A program made the position numbers and the translations under genes. The notes beneath the pieces are model-generated. The model had not been told where the DNA came from and made no database searches. It saw only the letters and a program-made list of their open reading frames with translations. A stretch of DNA of 64,000 nucleotides, from positions 1,618,213 to 1,682,212 of the forward strand of contig CM030940.1 of NCBI GenBank assembly GCA_018136815.1. Direction: 5' to 3'. This DNA is from Isochrysis galbana. Its lineage: Eukaryota; Haptophyta; Isochrysidales; Isochrysidaceae. Each line of letters opens with the position of its first letter. Within the stretch, counting starts at the first letter, position 1. Below, piece by piece: positions 49,955 to 60,275 of the stretch.

Positions 49955-50575
49955 ATGGAGCGCGCCACGCTCCCCTCCTCTCTCTCCGCCCACCCTACCG
50001 CGCCGGCCGACCAGGATATGCTGGACGCCGCGCGGCCACAGCAGCCACCACCCAGAGCCACGCCAACCCAGGTACCCGCGAGCCACAACCCGATCCGAGC
50101 CCGCATCGCCGCAAGGCCAGAACAACAACCAGCAACACACAAAGCACCAACACAACCCAGCCAGCACAGCCAGACACATGCACACCCAAGGCCACAGTGC
50201 CAGAACTCCCATAGGGAAAGCCTTCGGGCTGGGCCCCTTGTCAGAGCAAGGCTGATCTCACTCTTGGAGATTGCCTGCGAGGGCGCGCCGGCAGCTAGCG
50301 CGGAACGCGGTTCTTGTGGGGAGCTCATGGAGCTTTCCTCGGGGGTGACTACGGGCATGGTGATCGACGCACGACGCACGACGCACGCACGGAGCACGGT
50401 GGGCGCGGAAGTGCGGAAGGAGGCTTGTGGGAGGTGGTGGCAGGCGACTGGGGAGTTGTCTCCTTCTTCCACAAGCGGTGGCGAGGTTTCGACTCGAGAC
50501 GAAGTCGTAGTGCCCGCTTGGCCCTGCTGTAGAATGTTGAGTATCGTGTTGAAGGTAGACCCCACCTCCCGTTGA
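49955..50575 (+). CDS. LINE ORF1-like start fused to unrelated sequence
   Basis: ATG 49955; MERATLPSSLSAHPTAPADQ aligns with the MERA copies, followed by a Pro/Gln/His-rich stretch to about residue 90. Beyond about 50230 the plus frame runs antisense to another, better-looking frame (51000-50230), so only the first third is likely real. A truncated LINE copy. Confidence 0.4.
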   Translation: MERATLPSSLSAHPTAPADQDMLDAARPQQPPPRATPTQVPASHNPIRARIAARPEQQPATHKAPTQPSQHSQTHAHPRPQCQNSHRESLRAGPLVRARLISLLEIACEGAPAASAERGSCGELMELSSGVTTGMVIDARRTTHARSTVGAEVRKEACGRWWQATGELSPSSTSGGEVSTRDEVVVPAWPCCRMLSIVLKVDPTSR

Positions 50576-51000
50576 AATTCTTCGTGGCGTTGGGCGGCTT
50601 GGAGGGTAGAGGACTCGAGGCGGTCGACAGCGCCGCGGAGAGCCTCAATCTGGACTTGTTGGTCCATGATTTGGGCGGCGCCGACGGTGGCGGTCGGAGG
50701 TGGAACGAAGTTACGTTTGGGGTACGAGTACGTCGACGACGGGGGTGGAACAAACTCTTCATATGGTGGGGGCTCGAAAGGAGGGAGGGACCGGACGGAA
50801 CCCACATCATCTTCAGCACCAACCACAGAGGGATTGAGAGAGGAAGGAATACTTGGCAAAGGATCAGCAAAAGAAAGGAGAGGAAAGGCCGCCGGTGGAG
50901 CAACGGACGAGGCGAGAGGCATGGGACGACAACCCAAAAAGAGAATCGACTTGAGCGCGTTGAGACCCCTGTACGAATCGGATAGCAAAGGTAACCCCAT
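50230..51000 (-). CDS. Possible retroelement gag-like ORF
   Basis: ATG 51000. After a Pro/Ser-rich N-terminus (LPPFEPPPYEEFVPPPSSTY), residues about 110-165 form a predicted coiled coil (IMDQQVQIEALRGAVDRLES, then QAAQRHEEFQREVGSTFNTI). Such a layout occurs in retrotransposon gag and ORF1 proteins, but no zinc knuckle or protease is seen. The frame stays open past 50230 into the antisense of the MERA copy, which is probably a junction of two elements. Confidence 0.35.
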
Positions 51001-51697
51001 TCCCAGCGCGGAACTGCTGACGCTAGCCTCACGGCTAGGGGTAGAATATATGGTAAAAAACGCCTCGGAGGCGGGCTCGGAGCCAAATCAAGCAAACCAT
51101 TAACCAAACAACGCAGAATTCGAGCTCGGATGGAGCTAAACACAAACCCTAAACACTCTCCAAGTCACGTGAGCACCACAAGGACGAACGAGAGAAAAAT
51201 GCCACAAGTGAATTATACAATAGGCCTGCCCTGAACACGCGTCCGTAACCGGGCCCATGGTAGTGTACCAGGGCCGCACCCCCGACACCGAAGATAAAGG
51301 AACGAGGGGGGAAGGGGAGGAAACGGAGAGAGGGGATGAAAAGGGCGATGTCCGCTATGGGGAGTTAGAGACCGAGTAGCGATAGGTGTGTAGCCCTGAA
51401 TCTTCAGTTCTTTTTTTTTTTTGAAACACGGCACCTAGCCGGCAGCATTGTGGTATGATGGCATAGAAACATACGATGGCACCCAAAAACTCGGGCAAGA
51501 TGCGACATCCCGTATAATCCGTGTGCGATTCAACGACCATGGCTGTGCATTGCACAAACAGCACCCACCCATGTGGCTTGTGCTGGTCTTCCGGTGTCCA
51601 ACCCTCTCCACCTCGAACTGGCTCGCGAGTGCTCGCGACCCCACCAAACGAGCCCCGGAACTGAGCGTGTCGTACTGGATACATCCCCACACATCCC
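51001..51697. other. Intergenic, no gene recognised
   Basis: A T-run (51410-51421) and unique sequence; probably 3' flank of the carrier gene. Confidence 0.5.
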
Positions 51698-54124
51698 TTA
51701 TGTCTTCAGGACGGTGAGAGCATCCCAAACAAGTGTAAGCTCTGCTTTGGAGACACCGAGGATGCTGCGCAGCTGGGTGTAGAGGTAAAACTGCAACGCA
51801 ACAAGGACAGCCCCAAACAAGATACGTGGCGCCAGGCCCTGTAGCAAGAGCTCCGGCGCGTTGCGCACATCGCTGATAGCGCCAGCAAGCGTCCCGCCGT
51901 CACGACTGGACTGTGTAAAGACGACATCTGCGGGGTGTGAGGCGATGACGGCAACAATGCCGGCCACCGCTCCCGCGGCCAATGAGAAGGTGCCAGAGAG
52001 TGAGGTGTCGGCGACATCCGGGAAGGCGGCCAAGAGTGCCGCGGAGGCGCGATCGAAGGTGATGATCTTTGCAACGACGTAGGGCACCTCTTTGCACACA
52101 CTGGCAGGCAGAGCTTCAAAGAGAGCCATCGGCCCGCCGCGCGCCAATACAGCCCTGAACGTCTCCAACGATGACTTGCCACTGCGCACCGAATTGACGC
52201 GGACGGCCTCGAACGGGCATAGCGCGCAGGCGACGAAGGCCGTCGCCATCACCGTTGCGATGCCCAGCAAGGGGACGGAGAACAGAAGCGAGTTGCCTGG
52301 GCCCGCCGCGCCACGCACCAGACGGCCGAAGAGCTCGACGAGGCCAAAGGATAGCGATCCAGCTAGGGCGTAGCCCAATGTTGTGGCTCCCAAACCTTGG
52401 GTGAAGGCGGTGGCGCCCTCCTCCTGCGCGAGTCGGCGCGCGCAATCAATCGGTCCGGCGTACCGATCCCGGTCAGACTGCAGCCGCGTCTTCACCACGT
52501 CGATTGGGACGAGGGCGGTGTGTGCAGCCGAGCTGCCCAGGCCACCTGCGAGGAAGATGCGAGCCGCGTCACCCAGCGTCAGGGGCGACTGCCGCTCGAC
52601 AGGTGCGTCAGCGGGCAGCCCGAAAACTCCAGTTGGCAGCTTGAGGGGTAGCAAGAAGGGCTCGCGCGGCGAGGAACGAATTGGGGTCAGGGCCGGAGGT
52701 AGCAGCTCCATTGTCATGCCGCGATCAAGCCTGAGGCCGCCGACGCCGGATGCCGTTGCAGAACGCGAGGACAGTCGCCCTTGCAACTGTGCCAAATCGG
52801 ACGGCGACAGGGAGGTTGCGACTTGTGCCTCGATACGTACGTCAAGGTTGACCGACTCCAACTCGGCCGCGGCCGCCCAGCCGCCGTCCTCGTCCTCATC
52901 TGCGCTAGAGGCCGTCATCACGCGCCGCAGGCTGATGGAGGGCGGTTCATTGACGTTGTAGCCAAGGCCGCCATCAGTCACCTCGATTCCAATCAGCGCA
53001 TACTCCGCTAACAGCTCGGCGCGAGCCGTGCGGCACTCCTCCTGTCCTGTCGCAGCCTTGGCTGGGGCGGAGAGTTGCAGCTCATATCGGCCGCCATTCG
53101 CCTCTGCCATTGCGAAGCCATCAAGCGTTGTGCCCTCGGCCGGTACATACCCCTGCCCAGCCGAGACGAGGCGCAGCTCGGTCAAGCTACCGTTGCGCAC
53201 TCTGGCCACGATCTTTGGCGGCTCACCACCCCCAGGGGGCGCGGGCATGTCGAGCTTCACCACCTCCTTATCGACGTACCCAGCTCCGCCGTCGATCAAG
53301 CGCACGGAGCGCCAGCGGCCCGTCGGCCGGACCAGCGCGCGCGCGGCGGCCGGGCGGCCATTCTTACTTGGCGGGCGCTCAATATTAATAGCAATGGGGG
53401 CCGAGCCCAGCCCGTCAATCTCCTTAGGCAGGTTGATCGCCGCGACGCGTCCGTTGTCCGCCTCGCCCAGCAATGCGCCGATCGCATCCACAGGCTGTAG
53501 GTCGCCATCGAGCATGGAATAGAGCTGCGCAAGCGCCCTCAGCCGCTCTGGCTGCGACTGCGCCGAGGCGTACCGTGAACGCAGGCGCGCGAGTAGCTGC
53601 TCACAGCCTCGTTGCCCCTGGAACTGTTCGAGGCCGAGTAGCACCGACGCGATGAGAGAGCGGTATGACGCGGCACGATACTGCTCCTCACGCGCGAGCT
53701 CCATCGAGCCGAAGGGCGTGCTCGTCGATACCCCCTCTGCCGCCGCAAACGCCGCCGCCTCCGCCTGGCGCTCCTCCCACCACCTGCGCGTGACGGGCTC
53801 CCAGTTGACCAGACAGCGCGTGAGGTACGAGACGAAGTTAAGGGGGTACTGCTTCTCGACGGCTTGGCGCGTGCGGGCGCCGATGTCGACCGAGTCGAGC
53901 GGCTCCCAGCCGGGGAGTAGCGTGTCCGGCAATGCCTCGGTGCGGGCGAGCGCGAGTAGTTGAGTGGCGGGCACCGCAGCCGGATGCTGGAGCGCTGCGG
54001 CGGGCTGGATCGATGGCGCTGCGAGGAGCGGCGGAATAGCTGCAAGCACAATCCTTCTGCTGGTCGGCCGGATGGACGGCTTGCACGCGGCTGGCCCCGC
54101 CGCCGCCGCCAGCAGCAGCAGCAT
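51698..54124 (-). CDS. Mitochondrial-carrier-family protein with long N-terminal extension
   Basis: 808 residues from ATG 54124 (MLLLLAAAAGPAACKPSIRP), preferred because it gives a signal-peptide-like leader; an upstream in-frame ATG at 54244 adds 40 residues. The last about 290 residues form a solute carrier of the MCF fold, with the three repeats marked by PIDVVKTRLQ, PFEAVRVNSVR and HPADVVFTQ (canonical Px[DE]xx[KR]xR, degenerate in repeats 2 and 3). The preceding about 480 residues are unusual: a helical region (QYPLNFVSYLTRCLVNWEPV) and at least three copies of a GG-GY motif (VRLIDGGAGYVDKEVV, LRLVSAGQGYVPAEG, IEVTDGGLGYNVNEP). The leader suggests plastid rather than mitochondrial location. 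The transported substrate is unknown. No introns. Confidence 0.85.
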   Translation of the reverse strand: MLLLLAAAAGPAACKPSIRPTSRRIVLAAIPPLLAAPSIQPAAALQHPAAVPATQLLALARTEALPDTLLPGWEPLDSVDIGARTRQAVEKQYPLNFVSYLTRCLVNWEPVTRRWWEERQAEAAAFAAAEGVSTSTPFGSMELAREEQYRAASYRSLIASVLLGLEQFQGQRGCEQLLARLRSRYASAQSQPERLRALAQLYSMLDGDLQPVDAIGALLGEADNGRVAAINLPKEIDGLGSAPIAINIERPPSKNGRPAAARALVRPTGRWRSVRLIDGGAGYVDKEVVKLDMPAPPGGGEPPKIVARVRNGSLTELRLVSAGQGYVPAEGTTLDGFAMAEANGGRYELQLSAPAKAATGQEECRTARAELLAEYALIGIEVTDGGLGYNVNEPPSISLRRVMTASSADEDEDGGWAAAAELESVNLDVRIEAQVATSLSPSDLAQLQGRLSSRSATASGVGGLRLDRGMTMELLPPALTPIRSSPREPFLLPLKLPTGVFGLPADAPVERQSPLTLGDAARIFLAGGLGSSAAHTALVPIDVVKTRLQSDRDRYAGPIDCARRLAQEEGATAFTQGLGATTLGYALAGSLSFGLVELFGRLVRGAAGPGNSLLFSVPLLGIATVMATAFVACALCPFEAVRVNSVRSGKSSLETFRAVLARGGPMALFEALPASVCKEVPYVVAKIITFDRASAALLAAFPDVADTSLSGTFSLAAGAVAGIVAVIASHPADVVFTQSSRDGGTLAGAISDVRNAPELLLQGLAPRILFGAVLVALQFYLYTQLRSILGVSKAELTLVWDALTVLKT

Positions 54125-54620
54125 CAGCGGCGGCGGCGCGCGGCGCCGCTCCTCCGCCCCTCCCGACTCCCAGGTGGGAATATTTAACCCTAGAGACTGG
54201 CATTTCCCTAGAAAAGGATTTTGCGCACAACGGGCCGCCATCATGGTCGTTGTCTGAATGAGTTTTGTAATAGAGTGCAGCTCTTAGCCCCCTGGGGATT
54301 TAATTGTGTCCTCATGTGTGTCTCGATCCTCTGCGGTCGCTAGTTTCATGCTCCTTTGTGTCTACGCTTGAGTTGGTACGGCTTGAATTGGGCATGACCA
54401 GAGCTACCTCGGTCGTCATCAATAGGCCGGTCACTCACGCTTTTTAACCACTATTTTCCACCCCTCCTGGGTGTCCAAGGATTCCCCACGGACCCCCCTT
54501 ACCTGTCCCCCCAGACCCCCCTCCCCCGCGCGAACCCCCTCTACCCCACGAAAATCCATGGCGTCGGTGAGTGACTCCCCCGCCTTGTCCGGGCGTTGTC
54601 GCTAGCATCCTCTTCCACCT
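54125..54620. other. 5' flank of carrier gene and junction with retrotransposon
   Basis: 54125-54244 may be 5' UTR or coding. C-rich unique sequence (54470-54560) then joins directly to the middle of a Copia pol gene at about 54621, with no LTR at the junction. Confidence 0.5.
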
Positions 54621-55438
54621 GCAACCCTGCGGAAATCGCGGTCAAGTTGCTCGAGCGCACCATGCGTCCATTGCTCCTGGGGTGCAATGCCCCCCAAGAG
54701 TATTGGGAGTTTGCGCTCTATCCCGCGATGGTGATCATCAACCGCATCCCCGGCGCCAAAGACACTGCTCCTCCTCTAGTGCGTGCCGGCATCCGCCACA
54801 CGGTCAACCTGAGCATGCTCAAGGTGTTCGGTTGCAAGGCCATCGTGCAAAAGCCCAAGGCGTACCGCGACAACAACTTGTCGGAGCAAGCACAAGAGTG
54901 CATCTACTTGGGCCCGGCACGCTACCACACGGGCAACATCTTCATGTCGCTCGAGACGGGCAAGGTGTTTGTGAGCGGTGTGCACGCCACCTTCATGGAG
55001 TCCGAGTTTCCGTGGAAAACCACGAGGGGGGGTGAGATCCCCATTGACAAGACCGACCAATACGGCAAGATGCATGGCTCAATCTACGCGTTTGGCATCC
55101 CGGAGGACCACGAGGATCCGGACTACACGCCCTCGGAGCATTCCTACTCGGGCCCCATCACGGAGGTGGAAGAGGACAATAGCGACAATGCCTCCGACAC
55201 CACGTCGCCTATCCGAGCTCCTCAACGTCACCGCCGCATCATCGAGTCCGATGAGGAGGATAACGATACGCTTACGCCAAGTGGCGAAGTGCAACGCGGG
55301 CCATTCGAGTCGGAAGATGGCAAGGAGGACACCGCACCACGCCGCTCAAGCCGCATCGCGGGAGAGGAGCTCCCGTACACGGTGATGGACTACTCCACCT
55401 TGGGCAACGACAACACTGTCTTTGGCGACGAGAGTGCA
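54621..55438 (+). mobile_element. Copia element 1, 5'-truncated left part
   Basis: The translation starts within integrase (NPAEIAVKLLERTMRPLLLG) and runs through the integrase-RT linker to DESA, where a second Copia element interrupts it. It resumes in frame at 60569. It is almost identical to the matching part of element 2. Its 5' LTR, gag and protease are missing. Confidence 0.9.
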
Positions 55439-55696
55439 TGAGTGGCGAAAGCTTTCTTGTTACTTGTCTCTTAGGGGTCTCTACCCTTGCACGGTCCGTT
55501 GTCCGTTCAAACGACTCAACCGCCGTAACCGACTCAACCGCCGTAACCGACTCAACCGCCGGTCACGTAACCGACACAAAAACAAAACCCCAACAAGAAC
55601 AAATGCTTTGCACACCACCTAGCCATAGCTAGGCCTTGGGTTCACGACGCACATTAAGCCTTGCATGAAGCCTTGTATGAAGCCTTGCGCTTCTCA
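55439..55696 (-). repeat. 3' LTR of Copia element 2
   Basis: 258 bp; includes tandem 18-bp units (CTCAACCGCCGTAACCGA on the plus strand). Identical by eye to 60306-60563. Confidence 0.95.
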
Positions 55697-55760
55697 CCCC
55701 CCCTTGACCTGATCCCCCGGAGAAGGGCAACAAATGAGGGATTCGCAAGGCAGCAAGATC

Positions 55761-58700
55761 TCAGATGCGAACCATGATCAGCCCACGGAACTTGGTGAAC
55801 TTGTTCGCCGCTAAGGGCTTCGTCATCATGTCGGCCACATTGAGCTCGGTCTGAACGTGGTAGACACGTAACACATTCTTCTGCGTGAGCTCACGCACGT
55901 AGAGCTCACGACGATGGATGTGACGGGCCAAACCCTTCATGATGGGATTGTCCGCGAGTGCCTTTGCACCCTTGCTGTCGGACAAGAGCGGGCTTGGTTC
56001 CGCTTGCTTCCAACCGAGATCCGCGAGCGTGTTGCGGAAGTTCTCGATACGCTGCGAAGCGAGGGAGGCCGCCATCGTTTCCGCTTCGTTGGCCGACAAG
56101 GAAATGCTGTTTTGGCGCTTGCTGCCCCAATCGACGAGGCTGCCATTGATGAAGATGAGCCAGCCGCTCGTCGAACGTACTACGTCCCACGATGCGTCGA
56201 CCATGCCGCGTACCATGCCTTCACCTTGACGAAAGAGGCCGATGATGGGGCTATCGCCATTGTTCTTGTAGTACTTGAGGCCCATGGTGCCACGGTTCTT
56301 GAGGTAGAGAAGGCAATGCAGCGCCGCGTGCCAAAGGTTCACGGTGGGGAACGACATCGCGCGGCAAAGTTGGCCCACCGTGTACGAGATATCGGGGTTG
56401 CTCACCACGGCGGCGTAGAGGAGACTACCGACGAGGCCGCGGTACTTGGTGCCAAACTTGGGATCGAGCTCCGCCTTGATCCGCTCTTTCTCGTCTTGCG
56501 CCTCGATGACGTCCTTGCCGAGGTACGAGTTGCATGGCGTGTCGACGGTGTTGCGCAGCGTGTCCTCGTACTTGGTCATCTCTTCGAGGTGCGCGCCCAC
56601 CAACTTGTTGATGTAGTCTCCTTGGTGAAGAATGATTCCATCACTCACTTCCTTGAGTTGGGCTCCAAGTACTTCATCGAGACCTTCATGCCAAGTGAGC
56701 TTAAAGCCATCCTTCTCCATGGCCTCAAACACCTTGCGCACGAGCTTCATGTCATTGGAGCCCCACGGCATGTCGTCCACGTACGTGGCCATGACCATGA
56801 AGGAATCCTCATCACGGAGCACGTAGAGGCATGGCTCGCTGAACGCCACGATGAAGCCAAATGCCTCAAGCCACATGGACAACTTGAGCCACCAATTGCG
56901 GCCGGATTGCACCAAGCCATAGAGCGATTGTCCCAAGAGGGCCGCTAGCTCTTGTCCGTGTTCATCGTACTTGCGGTAGTTCTTGGGCATGCGTACCCAA
57001 ACGCGCTCGTTGGGGGGCAACTCGCTCTGCGTGTACGCGGAGATGGCATCGGCGGCGCCCTTGTACGTGCACATGATGACGGAGATGACGCAGAACAGTC
57101 GAAAGCCGCCATGGGAGATGGTTGGCGAGTACGAGAGGTCAAAGTCAATGCCCGGGACTTGGCGGAACCCTTGCACGTACATGCGCGACTTGCGGATGCC
57201 GTCGCGCTTGTAGCGGAGGGTCTCACCTAGTGGGATGGCGCGTCCCACTTCCTTGATTGGCTTCTCGTCGATGAAGGTCTTGTTGGTCACCAAGGTGTTG
57301 TACTCCTTCATGCGCGCCTCCTCCCACAAGTCTTGTTCATCTTGTGGTAGGTACTTGAGTTGGTGCGGCTTAAAGGGCTTTGGGAAGCCGATGTAGATGG
57401 CGTCGTCGCACACCTCAGTCGCCATCAAGATCTTGTGGCACATCGACGCCGAGTACTCGCTTGCACTCTCGTCGCCAAAGACAGTGTTGTCGTTGCCCAA
57501 GGTGGAGTAGTCCATCACCGTGTACGGGAGCTCCTCTCCCGCGATGCGGCTTGAGCGGCGTGGTGCGGTGTCCTCCTTGCCATCTTCCGACTCGAATGGC
57601 CCGCGTTGCACTTCGCCACTTGGCGTAAGCGTATCGTTATCCTCCTCATCGGACTCGATGATGCGGCGGTGACGTTGAGGAGCTCGGATAGGCGACGTGG
57701 TGTCGGAGGCATTGTCGCTATTGTCCTCTTCCACCTCCGTGATGGGGCCCGAGTAGGAATGCTCCGAGGGCGTGTAGTCCGGATCCTCGTGGTCCTCCGG
57801 GATGCCAAACGCGTAGATTGAGCCATGCATCTTGCCGTATTGGTCGGTCTTGTCAATGGGGATCTCACCCCCCCTCGTGGTTTTCCACGGGAACTCGGAC
57901 TCCATGAAGGTGGCGTGCACACCGCTCACAAACACCTTGCCCGTCTCGAGCGACATGAAGATGTTGCCCGTGTGGTAGCGTGCCGGGCCCAAGTAGATGC
58001 ACTCTTGTGCTTGCTCCGACAAGTTGTTGTCGCGGTACGCCTTGGGCTTCTGCACGATGGCCTTGCAACCGAACACCTTGAGCATGCTCAGGTTGACCGT
58101 GTGGCGGATGCCGGCACGCACTAGAGGAGGAGCAGTGTCTTTGGCGCCGGGGATGCGGTTGATGATCACCATCGCGGGATAGAGCGCAAACTCCCAATAC
58201 TCTTGGGGGGCATTGCACCCCAGGAGCAATGGACGCATGGTGCGCTCGAGCAACTTGACCGCGATTTCCGCAGGGTTGCCCCACGGCTCGTACGGGTTGC
58301 TCTCTTGCTTGCGGATCAAGTTGCTATCGCAAATCTCTTGCACCTTGTCGCTCTTGAGCACGGGCTCATTGTCCGAGTGCAAGCGCTTCACGATGAAGAA
58401 CCCTTGCGTGTCCGCCAAGAAGCGCTGCAACATCGTTGGATGCTCCGACTTGAAGCGCATGGGATACGCGAACACGAGGCCGGAGAAGACGTCGTAGAAC
58501 ACGTCCACGTACTTGTACACGCTGCGGCAAGGCATAGTGAGGATGTCGTTGGTGATAACGTCCCCAACGGCGCTTGTCATCCATGGTCCTCCTCCTCCGC
58601 CTCCGGGTCGACGTTGCGCATTGGCCTTGAGCGCGACCTCGTTGACGTCTTCCGCCTTCCTTGCTTGAAGGCGCTTGAGGTTGGCGGGCACGTCGACGGA

Positions 58701-60275
58701 GTAGTCCGGCAGGCGGCGGAGGCGATCATCGCTAGGCGATCCAAGTCGCGCGCGCCAAATCTCCTTTGCCTCCTCATGCGTGGCGTGCATGTCCTTGTGC
58801 TTGTCGGTGGTGTACGGTCCAAGCGAGTACGCCTTGGTCGTCTCGCCCTTGGGGATGGGCCGTACATCCACATAGAAGCCTTGGGAGTCGTCACCCATGG
58901 TGAAAGGCATGAATGCACCTCCCGGAAGTTCAAAGCCATTCACCTTGCCCATGATGCACTTCATATCATCATTGCGTGAGCACGCCTTGTGGGTGGAGAG
59001 CATGTTGCGTTTGAATTGACCAAATGATGCGTCGGGCTTCTCGACCACATGCCATCCAAGGGGTGCACCGGCTTGGGGGCGCACAAGTGCAAGGAACTTG
59101 GCGGTGCCGGTGCCCCAAGTCTTGATTGCCTTGCCACTTGCCACCTCAACCATGTCCGTGCGCGTCTCATCCACGCCGTCCGGGAAGAAGCTGATGTCGT
59201 TGAAGTAGTCCGCCCCGGTGGCGCCCGAGTCGATGAGGATGCGTAAGGCATCATCCTCGGTGTTCTTGGTCGTGGTTGCACAGATCTTGTTGCAGGTGAA
59301 GGTGAGGCGTCCACCACTTTGCTTGTTTTCCTTCTTCATCTTGGCATCATAGAGGTTGGCCTTGATCTTGGCTTGGAGGCCCTCCGGCACCTTGTCCCAA
59401 TCGATCAAGTGCGCGGTGTCGGGGTTGGACCAGCAGATGCCCGTGTGCATGCGGTCGCAGTGGGAGCAAGGCTTCTTGTCCTTGTTGTTGTTGCTCCTAC
59501 CACCTCCACGCCCACCTTGGCCAGCCTTGAAGCCCGCCTCATAGGCCTTCTTGATGGCATCCGTGTCATCCTCGGTCTTGGTCGCTTGCATTGCACGTTG
59601 GCCCGGACGCACCGTGGAGCGCACCGCCTCATGCTTATGGGCGATGGCCGCAGCTTCCACAAGGTTCTTGTGCACCATATCAGGCCTCTTGCGGTGCTCA
59701 ACTTCCAAGGAGCCCCATGCCTTGTCCACTTCACGAAGGACTCCTTCTCCACATCCAATGAAGCTCGCTTTCATGTCGAGGCACAACTCGGCGACGGAGA
59801 CTTCGCGCGCGGTGCCCTTGAGTCCTTGGAAGATGCCAAACATGTTGTCAAAGCGGTTGGTGACCTCCTCCCTTGAGGGGAACTCCTGGAGGTTGGTCAT
59901 CTTGAGTGTGTCATACTCCATCTTCTTGTCTTCAGCCTTGTCTTCGGTGTTGACCGCCACGTGCAACTCGTCGATGTGTTTGAACGCACGGTGGCCGTCG
60001 TACTTCTCTTCCTCCTCATCCGTGTAGAGCACATCCAAGGTGGCCACAAGCTTGTCATCCTTGATGCACATGATGAGGAGGTCATATGCCTTGTTCAGTT
60101 CCACCTGGGTGGCTTCCTTGTCCTTGTCGGCGTCATCGACGCTTTCCGTCTTGTTCTTGAGCATCGCACGTCGGCAACCGTTCTTGCCGGCCATCGCGAG
60201 CAACTTGGGCCTGAATGCTCTCCATTCAGCACCATCCTTGTTGTAGAAGAAGATCTTGTCATTGTTCTTGTCCAT
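55761..60275 (-). CDS. Copia gag-pol polyprotein, intact
   Basis: 1504 codons in one frame from ATG 60275. Order: gag region (1 to about 330) with a zinc-knuckle-like CSHCDRMHTGIC near 270; aspartic protease LIDSGATGADY near 348; integrase with NDILTM (D near 577), HSDNEPVL (D near 635) and NPAEIAVK (E near 671); linker; RT with QSLYGLVQSGRNWW and YVDDM near 1166; RNase H with MVDASWD near 1358, SLSANEAETMAAS and a C-terminal NVADMMTKPLAANKF. Protease-integrase-RT-RNase H is the Copia order. Single-frame gag-pol means no frameshift is used; how the gag excess is made is not visible. Confidence 0.96.
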   Translation of the reverse strand: MDKNNDKIFFYNKDGAEWRAFRPKLLAMAGKNGCRRAMLKNKTESVDDADKDKEATQVELNKAYDLLIMCIKDDKLVATLDVLYTDEEEEKYDGHRAFKHIDELHVAVNTEDKAEDKKMEYDTLKMTNLQEFPSREEVTNRFDNMFGIFQGLKGTAREVSVAELCLDMKASFIGCGEGVLREVDKAWGSLEVEHRKRPDMVHKNLVEAAAIAHKHEAVRSTVRPGQRAMQATKTEDDTDAIKKAYEAGFKAGQGGRGGGRSNNNKDKKPCSHCDRMHTGICWSNPDTAHLIDWDKVPEGLQAKIKANLYDAKMKKENKQSGGRLTFTCNKICATTTKNTEDDALRILIDSGATGADYFNDISFFPDGVDETRTDMVEVASGKAIKTWGTGTAKFLALVRPQAGAPLGWHVVEKPDASFGQFKRNMLSTHKACSRNDDMKCIMGKVNGFELPGGAFMPFTMGDDSQGFYVDVRPIPKGETTKAYSLGPYTTDKHKDMHATHEEAKEIWRARLGSPSDDRLRRLPDYSVDVPANLKRLQARKAEDVNEVALKANAQRRPGGGGGGPWMTSAVGDVITNDILTMPCRSVYKYVDVFYDVFSGLVFAYPMRFKSEHPTMLQRFLADTQGFFIVKRLHSDNEPVLKSDKVQEICDSNLIRKQESNPYEPWGNPAEIAVKLLERTMRPLLLGCNAPQEYWEFALYPAMVIINRIPGAKDTAPPLVRAGIRHTVNLSMLKVFGCKAIVQKPKAYRDNNLSEQAQECIYLGPARYHTGNIFMSLETGKVFVSGVHATFMESEFPWKTTRGGEIPIDKTDQYGKMHGSIYAFGIPEDHEDPDYTPSEHSYSGPITEVEEDNSDNASDTTSPIRAPQRHRRIIESDEEDNDTLTPSGEVQRGPFESEDGKEDTAPRRSSRIAGEELPYTVMDYSTLGNDNTVFGDESASEYSASMCHKILMATEVCDDAIYIGFPKPFKPHQLKYLPQDEQDLWEEARMKEYNTLVTNKTFIDEKPIKEVGRAIPLGETLRYKRDGIRKSRMYVQGFRQVPGIDFDLSYSPTISHGGFRLFCVISVIMCTYKGAADAISAYTQSELPPNERVWVRMPKNYRKYDEHGQELAALLGQSLYGLVQSGRNWWLKLSMWLEAFGFIVAFSEPCLYVLRDEDSFMVMATYVDDMPWGSNDMKLVRKVFEAMEKDGFKLTWHEGLDEVLGAQLKEVSDGIILHQGDYINKLVGAHLEEMTKYEDTLRNTVDTPCNSYLGKDVIEAQDEKERIKAELDPKFGTKYRGLVGSLLYAAVVSNPDISYTVGQLCRAMSFPTVNLWHAALHCLLYLKNRGTMGLKYYKNNGDSPIIGLFRQGEGMVRGMVDASWDVVRSTSGWLIFINGSLVDWGSKRQNSISLSANEAETMAASLASQRIENFRNTLADLGWKQAEPSPLLSDSKGAKALADNPIMKGLARHIHRRELYVRELTQKNVLRVYHVQTELNVADMMTKPLAANKFTKFRGLIMVRI

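Noticed and set aside
55914..56948. 344-codon ORF antisense to Copia pol, and its counterpart at 61094-62116
   Set aside because: Shadow frames of RT/RNase H; all Copia copies show them because the sequence is shared.
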